Source of the DNA: Scleroderma bovista
Taxonomy: Eukaryota > Basidiomycota > Agaricomycetes > Boletales > Sclerodermataceae
Assembly: GCA_037178675.1 (NCBI GenBank)
Contig: JAYMGJ010000374.1
Span: forward strand, 1-27,718
Direction of reading: 5' to 3'
Length of the DNA: 27,718 bases
Below the pieces are notes generated by a model that was given only the letters and a program-made list of their open reading frames with translations, had not been told where the DNA came from and ran no database searches. This document shows positions 9,509 through 18,731 of this stretch, piece after piece (within the stretch, counting starts at the first letter, position 1; each line of letters opens with the position of its first letter). Position numbers and translations under genes: made by a program.

Positions 9509-10727
9509 TCAATGCACAAAACGGATACCTAAAAGAATGCGGGTTCTGTTGAAAACGAGAGCATAGTTGTCTAGTGGAGCTTTCCGGTCTCGATAACGAC
9601 CTTGGACCAGCCATTTGCGTCAACCTGCTGACGAATGAGCGTGTCTCTTGTACTGCTTTGTCACCCACCAGTTCCTTGGCTTCTTTGTCATAAGCCTGGG
9701 ATTTTATCTCATTAGTAACCTGGCGATAAGAATAGATGTGATGTACCTCGCATTGAGCTGGCATCAGCACCTTGTCATAGTAGGCCCGGAAGTCTTCTTT
9801 TTGTCTGTTCGCGTTCACTTGTTTCAGCCATCATAGCATACAAAGATTCCTAATGAGCGTGTTAGCAAGCACATCAGTTATGATAAAATGTACTTACCAT
9901 CCATTTTTGGTGCCCGATGGCCGCAATTTCGCCTTGGCCTTCGCTGTTGTACTATTTGTAGCCGTTTCTGATCCACCGGATCCATTGCTTGGTGTGTTTG
10001 TTGAACGCTCGTCAGACAGCTGAGATGGCCCAGCAGGGCATGGCTTTGTGGGATCTGGAATGGGAGGCACAGCTGCCACCTTCACTTTTGATGCCGCGTT
10101 AGCCAATAAAACCCTAGGTTCAACGACAATCAGTGATGTGACCGTCAATCAGTCAGATACTTACATGGGATCATATGATTTCGAGCTGTGAGTGCTGGGC
10201 ACATTATTGACAACTGCCACATTTTCCTTGTTTGCGGAGTGCTCCGGTTGGCTTGTGCTAGCTTGTGTAGGCAGCACCCCAAGCATGTTGCTTTCCACTG
10301 GGCGGTCGGCTGATTCTGCGCCATCGATAGTGTGTGACTCTAAGTAAATGTTAGTTGTGTTGATAGGATAGTGGGATACTTACTGAAATTTTCTGAATCC
10401 TGTGATTGTTCTGTGGCAGCTGCCTCTTCAGTCGGCAGGAAATTGTCCACAGGTGTCTCTATAGGGGAATAAGCAAGATAATAAGATTAAAAAACACTCA
10501 AACCCGGAGTTGTCTCCTTTATGGTATCTGAACGACCAGATGGGCTGGATGACTGCCCATACCCGCGAGTGATGCCCTCGTGAGCATCTGGCACATTCCC
10601 CGCTGTGGTGGCTCGACTGGTCAGTAGGCAGGATTGCACAATATAACCTACCTTTGTGTTTCTTGCTTGATGGCCCTGGGGTATCTGCATGCCCCTTCTG
10701 CTTCTTAATAATGGGCTTATGGTCTTC
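9509..10727 (-). pseudogene. Gene A, 3' half (exons downstream of the copia insertion)
   Basis: This continues the exon broken at 16667. After removing the copia element and one TCTTC the frame joins without a gap and encodes a basic stretch (KPIIKKQKG, then SSKKHK). Later exons are 10504-10602, 10384-10458, 10165-10339, 9898-10113 and about 9849 downward, with introns of 44-51 nt whose phases all agree. The protein here is Ser/Thr/Pro-rich and low in complexity, then a charged helical C-terminus (QKEDFRAYYDKVL). TGA at 9831-9833 interrupts the last part (CGA would restore Arg). Near the end the frame appears to lose one base close to LDNYALVFNRTRI; the terminal stop is placed at 9509-9511. 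Function unknown. Confidence 0.7.
10723..10727 (+). repeat. Target-site duplication TCTTC, left of copia
   Basis: Identical to 16667-16671, directly outside the LTR ends. Confidence 0.95.
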
Positions 10728-11015
10728 TGTTGAAGTCGCACATGCACCCGGCGTAAACCGTCAACGAAGTGCACACAAGACTGCGACCCATATTAGTGTA
10801 GACTTAGTCATAGTCCTCTTTAGAGTGGATGTTACATGTCACACGTCATGCGTCACAGTCATGCATCACACTATTTGTTGTATATAAACAGCGGACATTG
10901 CTTATATAATATAACAGCTCTTGACCAGCTACCGCTACCATCTCAGGTTGTGCACTCCACCCAACAGGTGAGTTGGAGTATCAGTTCCTCTACGTATATA
11001 GGTATTGCTTCAACA
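10728..11015 (+). repeat. 5' LTR of the copia element
   Basis: Begins TGTTGAAGT and ends GCTTCAACA, a TG...CA LTR with a 9-bp terminal inverted repeat (TGTTGAAGY/GCTTCAACA, one G:T-type mismatch). TATA box TATATAA at 10881-10887. Confidence 0.97.
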
Positions 11016-11030
11016 GGTTATGAGCCCTGT
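11016..11030 (+). promoter_or_regulatory. Primer-binding site, half initiator-tRNA-Met type
   Basis: GGTTATGAGCCCTG immediately follows the 5' LTR. Its complement CAGGGCTCATAACC is the anticodon stem-loop of fungal initiator tRNA-Met. Weaker complementarity continues to about 11040. This is the copia-type mode of priming from a 5' half-tRNA rather than from the CCA end. Confidence 0.75.
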
Positions 11031-11110
11031 GAGCGCACTGTGTGCAGCAATGCACCAGGCAGCGCTCCAGCTCCCTGAGCGTCGCTTTAACTAGCTTGAC
11101 GCTGTGGACC

Positions 11111-11273
11111 ACAGTGAGCTCCTAGCTGAGCCACTGCACAGCCACAAGGCGAAGTCGGTCGACGACTTGCGCCAGACAGTGAGCTCCTAGTTGAGCACCT
11201 GTACTGCCACAGGCGAAGTTTGTCAATGACTTGTGCCAACCATGGCGAACATCGTTGACGACTTGTGCTGGCA
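11111..11273 (+). repeat. ~66-bp leader repeat, about 2.5 copies
   Basis: The segment starting acagtgagctcctag at 11111 recurs at 11177, and its 3' portion (gcgaac..cgttgacgacttg) appears a third time near 11243. It lies in the untranslated leader between the primer-binding site and gag. Confidence 0.7.
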
Positions 11274-11398
11274 TGACCTAGTCATGAGTTAGCTGTTGAC
11301 AGAAGTGCTTTCACTAGCACTCAGGTGTTTCTTCTTTTCTTGCTTGTCCGTTGTCACATTCATTTGCTGACTCCGTTGACTCCCAACAGAACATCACC

Positions 11399-12655
11399 AT
11401 GTCCAGCGCTCTCGACAAGATGGTTCCTGTGTTCACTGGCTCCAACTGGCAGCAGTGGCACACCTCTATGCAGGCCTACCTCCGGGTACAAGGCCAATGG
11501 TACGTCTACTCGACGACTCAACCTGCTGACAGCCACAATGACCGTAAGGAGTGGGATGACAACACCAAGAGAGCGCTTGGTAACATCACCTTGCGCCTCG
11601 CCCCCTCCATCCAGGTTGCCGTCTCGGATCTCGACAGCGTTAAGGAAGTCTGGGACCACCTGAAGAAGAACTTCGGTGCCCCCAGTATCGGCTCCGCTTA
11701 TGCTGAGCTTAGCAAGCTCCTTTCAACTACCATTCCCGCTGGCTCCCATCCCGCTCCGGCTATCACCAAAGTGCTTAGCCACTTCGCTTATCTCAAGGAC
11801 GCTGGCTTTGAATTCCCTGCCCCCGTGCAGGCGATGATCATTCTCTGCAAGCTCCCTCCTACTATGGAGGTTGTAGCTCAGATACTCAGCCAAACATCGC
11901 CAGACGAAATCAAGAATCTGAAGCCCGACGGGATCGTCAAGGCTGCCACGCTCTCTTTTGAGCAGAAAGGCGCCTCTTCGCGCGGCGGTGGTAAGGGCCC
12001 CCAGGCCAACAAGCTTAGCGCTGTGAAGCGCAAGCCGGCTGACCCAAAGTTCGCCCAGCAGCAGCAGCAGCCCCAGAGGCAGCAGCAGCAGCAAGGCAGG
12101 TCCAACAGCGGTACGAGCGGAAATGCTCCTGCCCAAGGACAGGGAGGCTGCACACGCCATGGCAGCAAGAAGGCTCACACTCGCCGTGAGAACGCCCAAC
12201 AAGCCGCCTTCGCTACTTACGTCCACTACGATGGACCAGAGCCCACTGTTGACCCTCGCGCCTTGGCTCACACTCCCGGTGCTGCCCACTATGGCCCCCC
12301 TGCATTCACAAATACAATTAAGGCCTTCGACTTGGCACACCGCTTGGGGGTAGAGCCCTCCTGCCAGACCATCCGCACCCTCGACCAAGTTGTGTCGATG
12401 GCGAGTGCGAACCTGGACCAGCCCGAGGCTGGTCCCTCCTCGTTGAAGCGCCCTCGTCTTGAAGAGCGCATCACGATGCATGAGGAGGATGCCATCTCCC
12501 TTGGGGATGATGAACCATTCGCCCATGAACCCTTCACTGACGATGAGTTTGACAAAGTCGACGCGATGGTCCTCGACCACTACAATGCGACGTCGATGGC
12601 GATGGGCGCGAAGAGGCCAGCCTCTTCAGGCAAGTACCTTCTGCACGCGTGCTGA
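11399..12655 (+). CDS. gag: Ty1/copia Gag
   Basis: The start is ATG 11399, preceded by a CATC.CC context; the upstream in-frame TTG is not needed. The 418-residue product opens with MVPVFTGSNWQQWHTSMQAY, the typical copia Gag N-terminus (Gag-polypeptide fold of UBN2 type), with further conserved segments around VKEVWDHLKKNFG. Residues about 220-260 are a Gln-rich tract encoded by CAG repeats. The usual CCHC zinc knuckle is absent; a basic TRHGSKKAHTRRE segment may serve for RNA binding (inference). The frame is undamaged. Pol lies in the -1 frame, with about 100 nt of overlap (12553-12655). Confidence 0.9.
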   Translation: MSSALDKMVPVFTGSNWQQWHTSMQAYLRVQGQWYVYSTTQPADSHNDRKEWDDNTKRALGNITLRLAPSIQVAVSDLDSVKEVWDHLKKNFGAPSIGSAYAELSKLLSTTIPAGSHPAPAITKVLSHFAYLKDAGFEFPAPVQAMIILCKLPPTMEVVAQILSQTSPDEIKNLKPDGIVKAATLSFEQKGASSRGGGKGPQANKLSAVKRKPADPKFAQQQQQPQRQQQQQGRSNSGTSGNAPAQGQGGCTRHGSKKAHTRRENAQQAAFATYVHYDGPEPTVDPRALAHTPGAAHYGPPAFTNTIKAFDLAHRLGVEPSCQTIRTLDQVVSMASANLDQPEAGPSSLKRPRLEERITMHEEDAISLGDDEPFAHEPFTDDEFDKVDAMVLDHYNATSMAMGAKRPASSGKYLLHAC

Positions 12656-15600
12656 CCGACACTGACACGCTCCCTTTACATGTGCGCTTTACGCCGTTAC
12701 TGTATATAGCGAGTAGTAACTACAATTTGTCATGTCGTGTCTCCTCAAGTAATGCATATATTTGTTCGTGTTCGAATAATGCACGCTGTGCTGGCTGTAA
12801 GGGAAAAATGGTTGACAATAGTGAACTTTCTGGTGCCTTCTGGCTCCTAGACTCTGGCGCATCACGCCACTTCACCGGTGACATAGGCGATTTCGCCTCT
12901 TATAACGCACTAAAGCGAGCGCACTACGCCAAAACGGCCAATGGTGTAGCACTAATTGCTGGCATTGGCACGGTACTACTCCGGTGCCTAGACCACAACA
13001 CTGGGGATGAGAAAGTTATTACACTCACCCAAGTGCTCCATATGCCAGGCACTACTGCACGCCTCATTTCTATGGGCGAAATGCTCCAGTGTAACTACAA
13101 GGTCACTGGCGATAAGCAAGGCATTAGCCTCATTCATAAAGCTGAACACCTATGGTTTGGGCCAGACCCAGAAGACGATCGCAACATCATTTTTGGGATT
13201 AGATCTATCCCGATAATTAGATCTAATTACATCGCCTCCGTGAGCAAAGTCAATTATGACATTATGCACCGGAGATTTGGGCACCCCTTGAAGGAAGTAC
13301 TCCGACACGTGCAAAAGCATACGCAGCGCTTCCTGGAGATCCACTTTCCTACTGAGGACTGTGTTTGCCCTGGATGTGCTCTTGGCAAGATGCCCAATCG
13401 AGCTTTCCCAGAGAACAAAAGACGTGCTTCCAAGCCCTTTGAGCTGGTGCACTCTGATCTCAAATCCTTTCCGGTTACATCGTATCGGAAGTTTAAATAT
13501 GTCATTACCTTCTACGACGACTACACTTCTCACGTCTGGACTATGCCTCTTCGCTCCAAAGCTGCAGCGATTACGGCTGCCAAAGATTTCCTTGAAATGG
13601 TGCGCGTCCAACATGATATGCACATCGTTGGATGGATGTCCGATGCCAGTGGAGAGTATAAATCCGACCTATTTGATCGAGCACTCCTTGAGAAAGGAAT
13701 TAAAATATATCAAAGTGCTCCAAGAACTCCCATGCAGAATGGCCGTGCTGAGCGTTTAGGGCGCACTCTCATGGACAAAGCTGAGTCTATGCGGCATCAA
13801 GCCTGCATCCCTGACTCCTGGTGGGAATTTGCATTCGCTCACGCAACTCACCTTTATAACCGTACCCCGGTAGCTTGCCTGTGATGGCGCACCTCCCACG
13901 AAATGCTTAAGGGGGAGATGCCTAACATCAATCACCTCCGTGTATTTGGCTGTGGAGCCTTTGTCTACCTCCCAGCCTCAGCTAGAGCAAATAAGATGGC
14001 TCCCAAGTCGGAGCTTATGACCTATATCGGTGTTGCCCCTAGCAATGAGCGCAACTTTTTGTTTATGCACTCCACCAATGCAGTGTTTACCGCTGCTCAC
14101 GCCATCTTTGACGAGCGTCATTTCCCTCGCTGCCCCAAAAACAGGCGTGAACCTCTCGAGAACCCTTTCGGAAGGGCAAATCTGAAACCAGCCACTGATC
14201 GACCAGGGAATTCCCCTGATGATACCGACAGTGATGACAATGTGGAACATGACCATGGCTACCCACATCCCCAAGCGCAGGATGATGATCCAAAGTGCGA
14301 GGAACCTGAGGCTCCTGAGGAAGAGCCTAATCAAATAAATCCTCCCCGTACGCCATCTCCAGTGCCTCCACCGGCACCGAGAATGCCTTCACCGGCGAGA
14401 AATCCACCACCTCCGGCACCGCAGCGCCCTGGCCGAGCTGAACGCCGCCAGAATGCACCGCGACCCCCTGCAGTGAATATCCCTGCCCGCCCCCAATGTG
14501 AACGTAGAGCGCCATTGCGCCCCGGTAACGTGTATGGTGAGCGGCGACATCCCGTTGAACAATTCCGGGATATCGAAAGTGCCTCTTGATGGCGAGAAAC
14601 AGTGGGTGAGGTCCCTAGACCCCCACAACCGGACACACCAGACCATGTTCCTGGTGGTTTCCCCAACACCTCTGCAATGCCCAGTGAGGAAGATGTGCAA
14701 AAGATGTGTGAGGAAGGGGGAGCAAACCTAGTCCGTTATCTGATGGGCAAAGCCCTCGAAACCCGTGACCCTCAATACGAGAGTGTCCGCAACTGGTCCT
14801 ACAAGGACATCGCTCGCTTACCCCAAGCTGAGCAGAAACTCTGGCGACTTGCTTGCCAAGAAGAGCTCGACGTGCTGCGAAAGCGCAAAGTCTTTGAGCT
14901 AGTTGACCGTCCCCGAGACCGGAAGGTCATAAAGAATTGATGGGTCTTCGACGTGAAGTCAGATGGCCGCAAGAAAGCCCGCTTAGTAGCAAAAGGCTTC
15001 TCCCAGGTCGAGGGATTAGATTTCGACCAGGTCTTCTCACCAGTCGTGCGCTTTGAAACAGTGCGCCTCATGCTTGTGCTTGCCGCACTTGAAAACTGGT
15101 ATATCACTGGACTCGACATTCGGAGCGCCTACTTGTATGGCAGGCTCAACAAAGAGATCTACATGGAACAACCCGAAGGGTTTGCAGTTCCCGGGCAAGA
15201 GCACAAAGTGCTCCGCCTCTGGCGTGCCCTCTATGGCCTCAAACAGGCCGGCCTAGCTTGGTGGCGCACACTCGATGAGTCTCTCAAGGAGCTCGGGTTT
15301 GAGTGCCTTAAATCCGAAGCAGGCATCTTCTTCTATAAGAAGAAAGGCACCAACATCGTCATCGGTATTATCTATGTTGACGACGCTTTATTCTGCAGCC
15401 CTAACAAGGCTGTTGTTGATGCCATTAAAGCACAGTTCATGCGCAAATGGGAGTGCAGAGACCTTGGAGAACCTAAGGAGTTCCTCTGAATGCGAATCAC
15501 TCGCAAGGGTCGCACTATCCACTTGGACCAATGCATGTACCTCCAAAAGGTCATCGAACACTGCGGTATGCTCAATGCAAAGTCTGCAAGCACCCCACTG

Positions 15601-16332
15601 CCGGCTGGCTACTATGCTGCCAAAAACACAGAGCCTGTTGATGCGGAACTCCGCTCCCGTTTCCAGACAGTTATTGGGTCCCTTCTGTACCTTATGTTAG
15701 GCACTAGGCCCGACATTGCCTTTGCAGTCACCCACCTTTCGCACCATGCTGTGAATCCATCCCAGGACCACCTATCCAAAGCGCTTTATATCTGTTGCTA
15801 CTTGATCGGTACACCTAATTACTCCCTAGTGTACAATGGTGGATCCGGTGCTGGCCTGATTGCATGCACGGACTCAGATTGGGGATCAGACCCTATCTCT
15901 CGCCTCTCGCAGACAGGTTTCTACCTGAAACTTGCAGATGGCTTGATCAGTTGGACTTCTCGTGCGCAGAAGACTATTGCGTACTCGTCCACTGAGGCTG
16001 AATACATGGCTTTGAGTGATTGCGCTCGCCAAGTCACCTGGATTTGGAGTTTACTCGGTGAGCTCGGCTATAAGCTGAAAGCTATCCCGATTTGCGGTGA
16101 TAATCAGGGGTCCATATTCATGGCATCCAACCCTGTAATGGAGCCTTGCTCCAAGCACATCAACATCCGCTACCACGGAATCCGCGAGTCAGTCGCGAAA
16201 GGTAATGTGGAACTATTCTTTATTGATGGTGCTGAGAATCCCGCCGATCTGCTCACCAAGAACTTACCCCGCGAGAAATTCGCGAAGTTCAGAGCTCAAC
16301 TAGGCTTACAGTTTCCCTCTGGCAGCATCTAG
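12556..16332 (+). pseudogene. pol: Ty1/copia Pol: protease, integrase, reverse transcriptase, RNase H
   Basis: One frame, -1 to gag, runs to TAG at 16330-16332 and is broken only by TGA at 13882-13884, 14587-14589, 14938-14940 and 15487-15489. Protease: FWLLDSGASRHFTGD (about 12840). Integrase: HHCC zinc site (MHRRFGHP then CVCPGCALGKMP, about 13263-13395), catalytic D in HSDLKSFP, D in MSDASGEY and E in MQNGRAERLGRT. Then a Pro-rich linker (about 14340-14500). RT: WVFDVKSDGRKKARLVAKGF, LDIRSAYLYGRL and intact YVDD (about 15375). RNase H: CTDSDWGSD, SSTEAEYMAL, GDNQGSI, and KHINIRYHGIRE. All catalytic boxes look intact apart from the four stops. Confidence 0.93.
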
Positions 16333-16369
16333 CACCTTATTCGCTGAAGTGCTCTACGTGCAGCACAGT

Positions 16370-16378
16370 GAGGGGGAG
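16370..16378 (+). promoter_or_regulatory. Polypurine tract of the copia element
   Basis: GAGGGGGAG directly precedes the TG of the 3' LTR and would prime plus-strand DNA synthesis. Confidence 0.9.
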
Positions 16379-16666
16379 TGTTGAAGTTGCACGTGCACCC
16401 GGCATAAACCGTCGACGAAGTGCGCACAAGACTGCGACCCATATTAGTGTAGACTTAGTCATAGTCCTCTTTAGAGTAGATGTTACATGTCACACGTCAT
16501 GCGTCACAGTCACGCGTCACACTATTTGTTGTATATAAACAGCGGACATCGCTTATATAATATAACAGCTCTTGACCAGCTACCGCTACCATCTCAGGTT
16601 GTGCACTCCACCCAACAGGTGAGTTGGAGTATCAGTTCCTCTACATATATAGGTATTGCTTCAACA
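16379..16666 (+). repeat. 3' LTR of the copia element
   Basis: 288 bp, same ends as the 5' LTR; TATATAA at 16532-16538. Confidence 0.97.
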
Positions 16667-16671
16667 TCTTC
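16667..16671 (+). repeat. Target-site duplication TCTTC, right of copia
   Basis: Matches 10723-10727. Confidence 0.95.
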
Positions 16672-17636
16672 GAGGTCCTTGTCCTCGTCAGACACTTCTT
16701 CCTTGACAGGGTTACGCATGTGCTTCTTCAAGTTCAAGTTCCCATTGGCATCCAAATGGCGAAGGTGCCAGGATGGGTATGAGTACGTGCAAAGATTTTC
16801 GAGCTTCCATCCATCCTCGGCAAGCTTGAAGATCAGGTAATTTTTCTCCATGATTGAACGAATGAATTGCCAGGCACTTGTACTAGCCTTGCCCCAGGTA
16901 TCTGGAGCCATCTTGCACTGAGCCAGTTTGGTCCATCCTGCTCATAACGCCTTCCAAATATTTGCGAGTTTGTCGGCCTCAGGGACTTTGCCGTTTTCCT
17001 TTTCAAGATATGCATACAGGCCACGTTTACTGCGCTGGGCTTCTGGGGAGTCCAACCAGTCATCATAGTCTTTTTTCGTCCAGAAATGGACATCTTTATG
17101 CGTCTCGCACGTCGGAAGCCTCTCGTCCTTGTTCATCTCTTGCAAAAAGAAGTCGACATCCAGGATGTTTGGTGCAGATGGTGGTGATTTGACTGCACTA
17201 GTGAGTTGGTCGAAGAGGTTCCTACAATGCACGAGTTAGCCATAGAAAATCTAGACATACATATATGAACTTAATGGTATCGCGCTCAACAGTCACTTGG
17301 ACTAGATTGCACTCAAGCGCGTTGCACCTATCTTGCAAGAATGTAAGGCACGAGTCATGTGTATATGCACCCTAAAACTGTGTTAGCCCATCAGAGTAAA
17401 TCAAATATACTTCTAATGACTTGATGGAGTACAGGTGGGCTGATCTGGGCCGAGTAGGAGAACCCAGCTGGGCCCTGCATGCCCATCAGCCCTGGCGCTT
17501 TGTTCGGTAAAGGTGACGCAAACGAGTTGTTGTTGTTGCGCTCATTGCCTGATGGAAGGAGTGAGTCAGAACTGTGAGGAGAAAGAGGGGAGGTTGGGCT
17601 GAAATTGAACGAGTTGGCAGTGTCGATGGGAAACAT
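16667..17636 (-). pseudogene. Gene A, 5' half: basidiomycete TE-associated hypothetical protein, split by copia
   Basis: Start ATG 17634-17636 (MFPIDTANSF). Exons 17421-17636, 17271-17371 and 17221-16667 are separated by two 49-nt introns whose phases agree. The protein begins Ser/Pro/Asn-rich, then a short helical segment (FLQDRCNALE...VERDTIKNLFDQL), then Trp/aromatic-rich segments (VHFWTKKDYDDWLDS; MAPDTWGKASTSAWQFI; FKLAEDGWKLENL; YPSWH) and an acidic KEEVSDEDKD region that abuts the copia target site. I recall this aromatic pattern from widespread uncharacterised agaricomycete proteins; no function is known to me. TGA at 16942-16944 breaks exon 3 (CGA would restore Arg). The gene starts 127 bp from gene B, divergently. 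Confidence 0.75.
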
Positions 17637-17763
17637 GATAAGGATGGTGGGGGAGGAAGCGAGAATTTGGCTAAGGTAAAATTCCCATCCCTTTGATTAC
17701 CTCACCATTAGTCTCAACTCTTAATTAAAAACACGCCCACTACCCTGTCGTAACATAACAAAT
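17637..17763. promoter_or_regulatory. Shared divergent promoter region of genes A and B
   Basis: Only 127 bp separate the two start codons. The interval is AT-rich near gene B (cttaattaaaaacac at 17720-17734) and has no open frame, so it likely serves both genes. No defined factor site was recognised. Confidence 0.5.
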
Positions 17764-18634
17764 ATGTCAAGGCCGCCAACTGATTTACTTTTTGCTTCTG
17801 TGCCAACCATTACCATGGTCAAGAACGTGGTTCTCATTGACATTGAAGGCCTTGTCTCTGATTGGGATGTGTACACGTTCTCTCTCGACATCCCTTCACC
17901 AGGAAAAAAAGTAAGCATCATTCAACTTGTAATTGAGTTTACTAGTCTCATCAAATATATTAGAGGGTCGTCTTGCGTATCAAACACCCAGAACTGCACA
18001 AGTATAGTCGTCCTCGGGTCAGGGAACCATATGCACAATGCGTCCCACTCGAAAACATCGCCCTAGAATACAGCCAAGACACCAATTTTGCACAAGAAGT
18101 CCTCCCAATCAAGCTGGAGTCGTTGCAGGCTTGCACGGTTCCCAATGTGGAAGAAGACTCTGATTCCCTCAGCATCAAGTCTGAAAATTGCACTGATTCC
18201 TTGTAAGTCTTTTCTCTCAAAACTCAGTATATCTCACAACTCCACCAGCGCGTTGGGTACTGTATCCCCGTCATGTCGCATTTTCAAGGAAGAGGACTCC
18301 ACACAAGGTAATGTCAAGCCAGAGGCCGACGTTAGCATCGAGTCAGATGCAACTGATCGTGTCTACCCATTGTAAGTTGTTCATTCATTCATCCGAGTAC
18401 ATTTGACACTCTATTACCAGGCTATCTCCTATATCTCCACTCCCCTGCCGCATGCTCACCAGACGTACCAGTGACCCAGCACCCAAGGGCAATGGACCCC
18501 CCAACTCATGGAAATATTACATTCGATCCTTTGATCCTTCAATTCTGCCATTCAAAATCGTGCAAAGGAAAGAGGGGATTGCAGCACATGAGGAAGAGCT
18601 GGAGCAGGAGAATAAACGTCGTAGATTACTCTAA
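17764..18634 (+). CDS. Gene B: intact four-exon hypothetical protein (240 aa)
   Basis: Exons 17764-17910, 17964-18202, 18249-18371 and 18421-18634 join to 723 nt with consistent phases and end in TAA. The introns are 46-53 nt with GTAAGY donors. The product starts MSRPPTDLLFASVPTITM, has a short hydrophobic stretch (VVLIDIEGLV), a basic segment (IKHPELHKYSRPRVREP), an acidic Ser-rich middle (VEEDSDSLSIKSE) and a charged C-terminus ending EEELEQENKRRRLL, which could carry a nuclear signal. No known domain was recognised. It lies inside the TIRs, divergent from gene A and convergent with TNP2 (97 bp apart). It is the only multi-exon gene in the window without a lesion, which hints at retained function or recent activity. 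What it does is unknown. Confidence 0.75.
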
Positions 18635-18731
18635 TACCTTTGCTGTGTTGCAATTTTTTCTTGGTGCTTTCTGTGTCATGTTGCTCACAAACAAACCATT
18701 GTTGATTGTCTGTTAGATACTGTATGTACAA

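Larger units (their letters stand above)
10728..16666 (+). mobile_element. Complete Ty1/copia retrotransposon, defective
   Basis: Two 288-bp LTRs (10728-11015 and 16379-16666), a primer-binding site, gag, a PR-IN-RT-RH pol frame, a polypurine tract and a 5-bp target duplication TCTTC (10723-10727 and 16667-16671) define a full 5939-bp element. Integrase precedes reverse transcriptase, which is the copia order. Pol has four in-frame TGA codons, all at positions where CGA would encode Arg. LTR divergence by hand count is about 10 of 288, nine of them CpG-type transitions, so insertion age from the LTRs would be overestimated. It sits inside an exon of gene A in the opposite orientation. Confidence 0.97.

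Noticed and set aside
11723..12580. 285-codon minus-strand frame opposite copia gag
   Set aside because: Antisense shadow of the Gag codons; product lacks any domain, while the plus-strand frame has clear Gag motifs.
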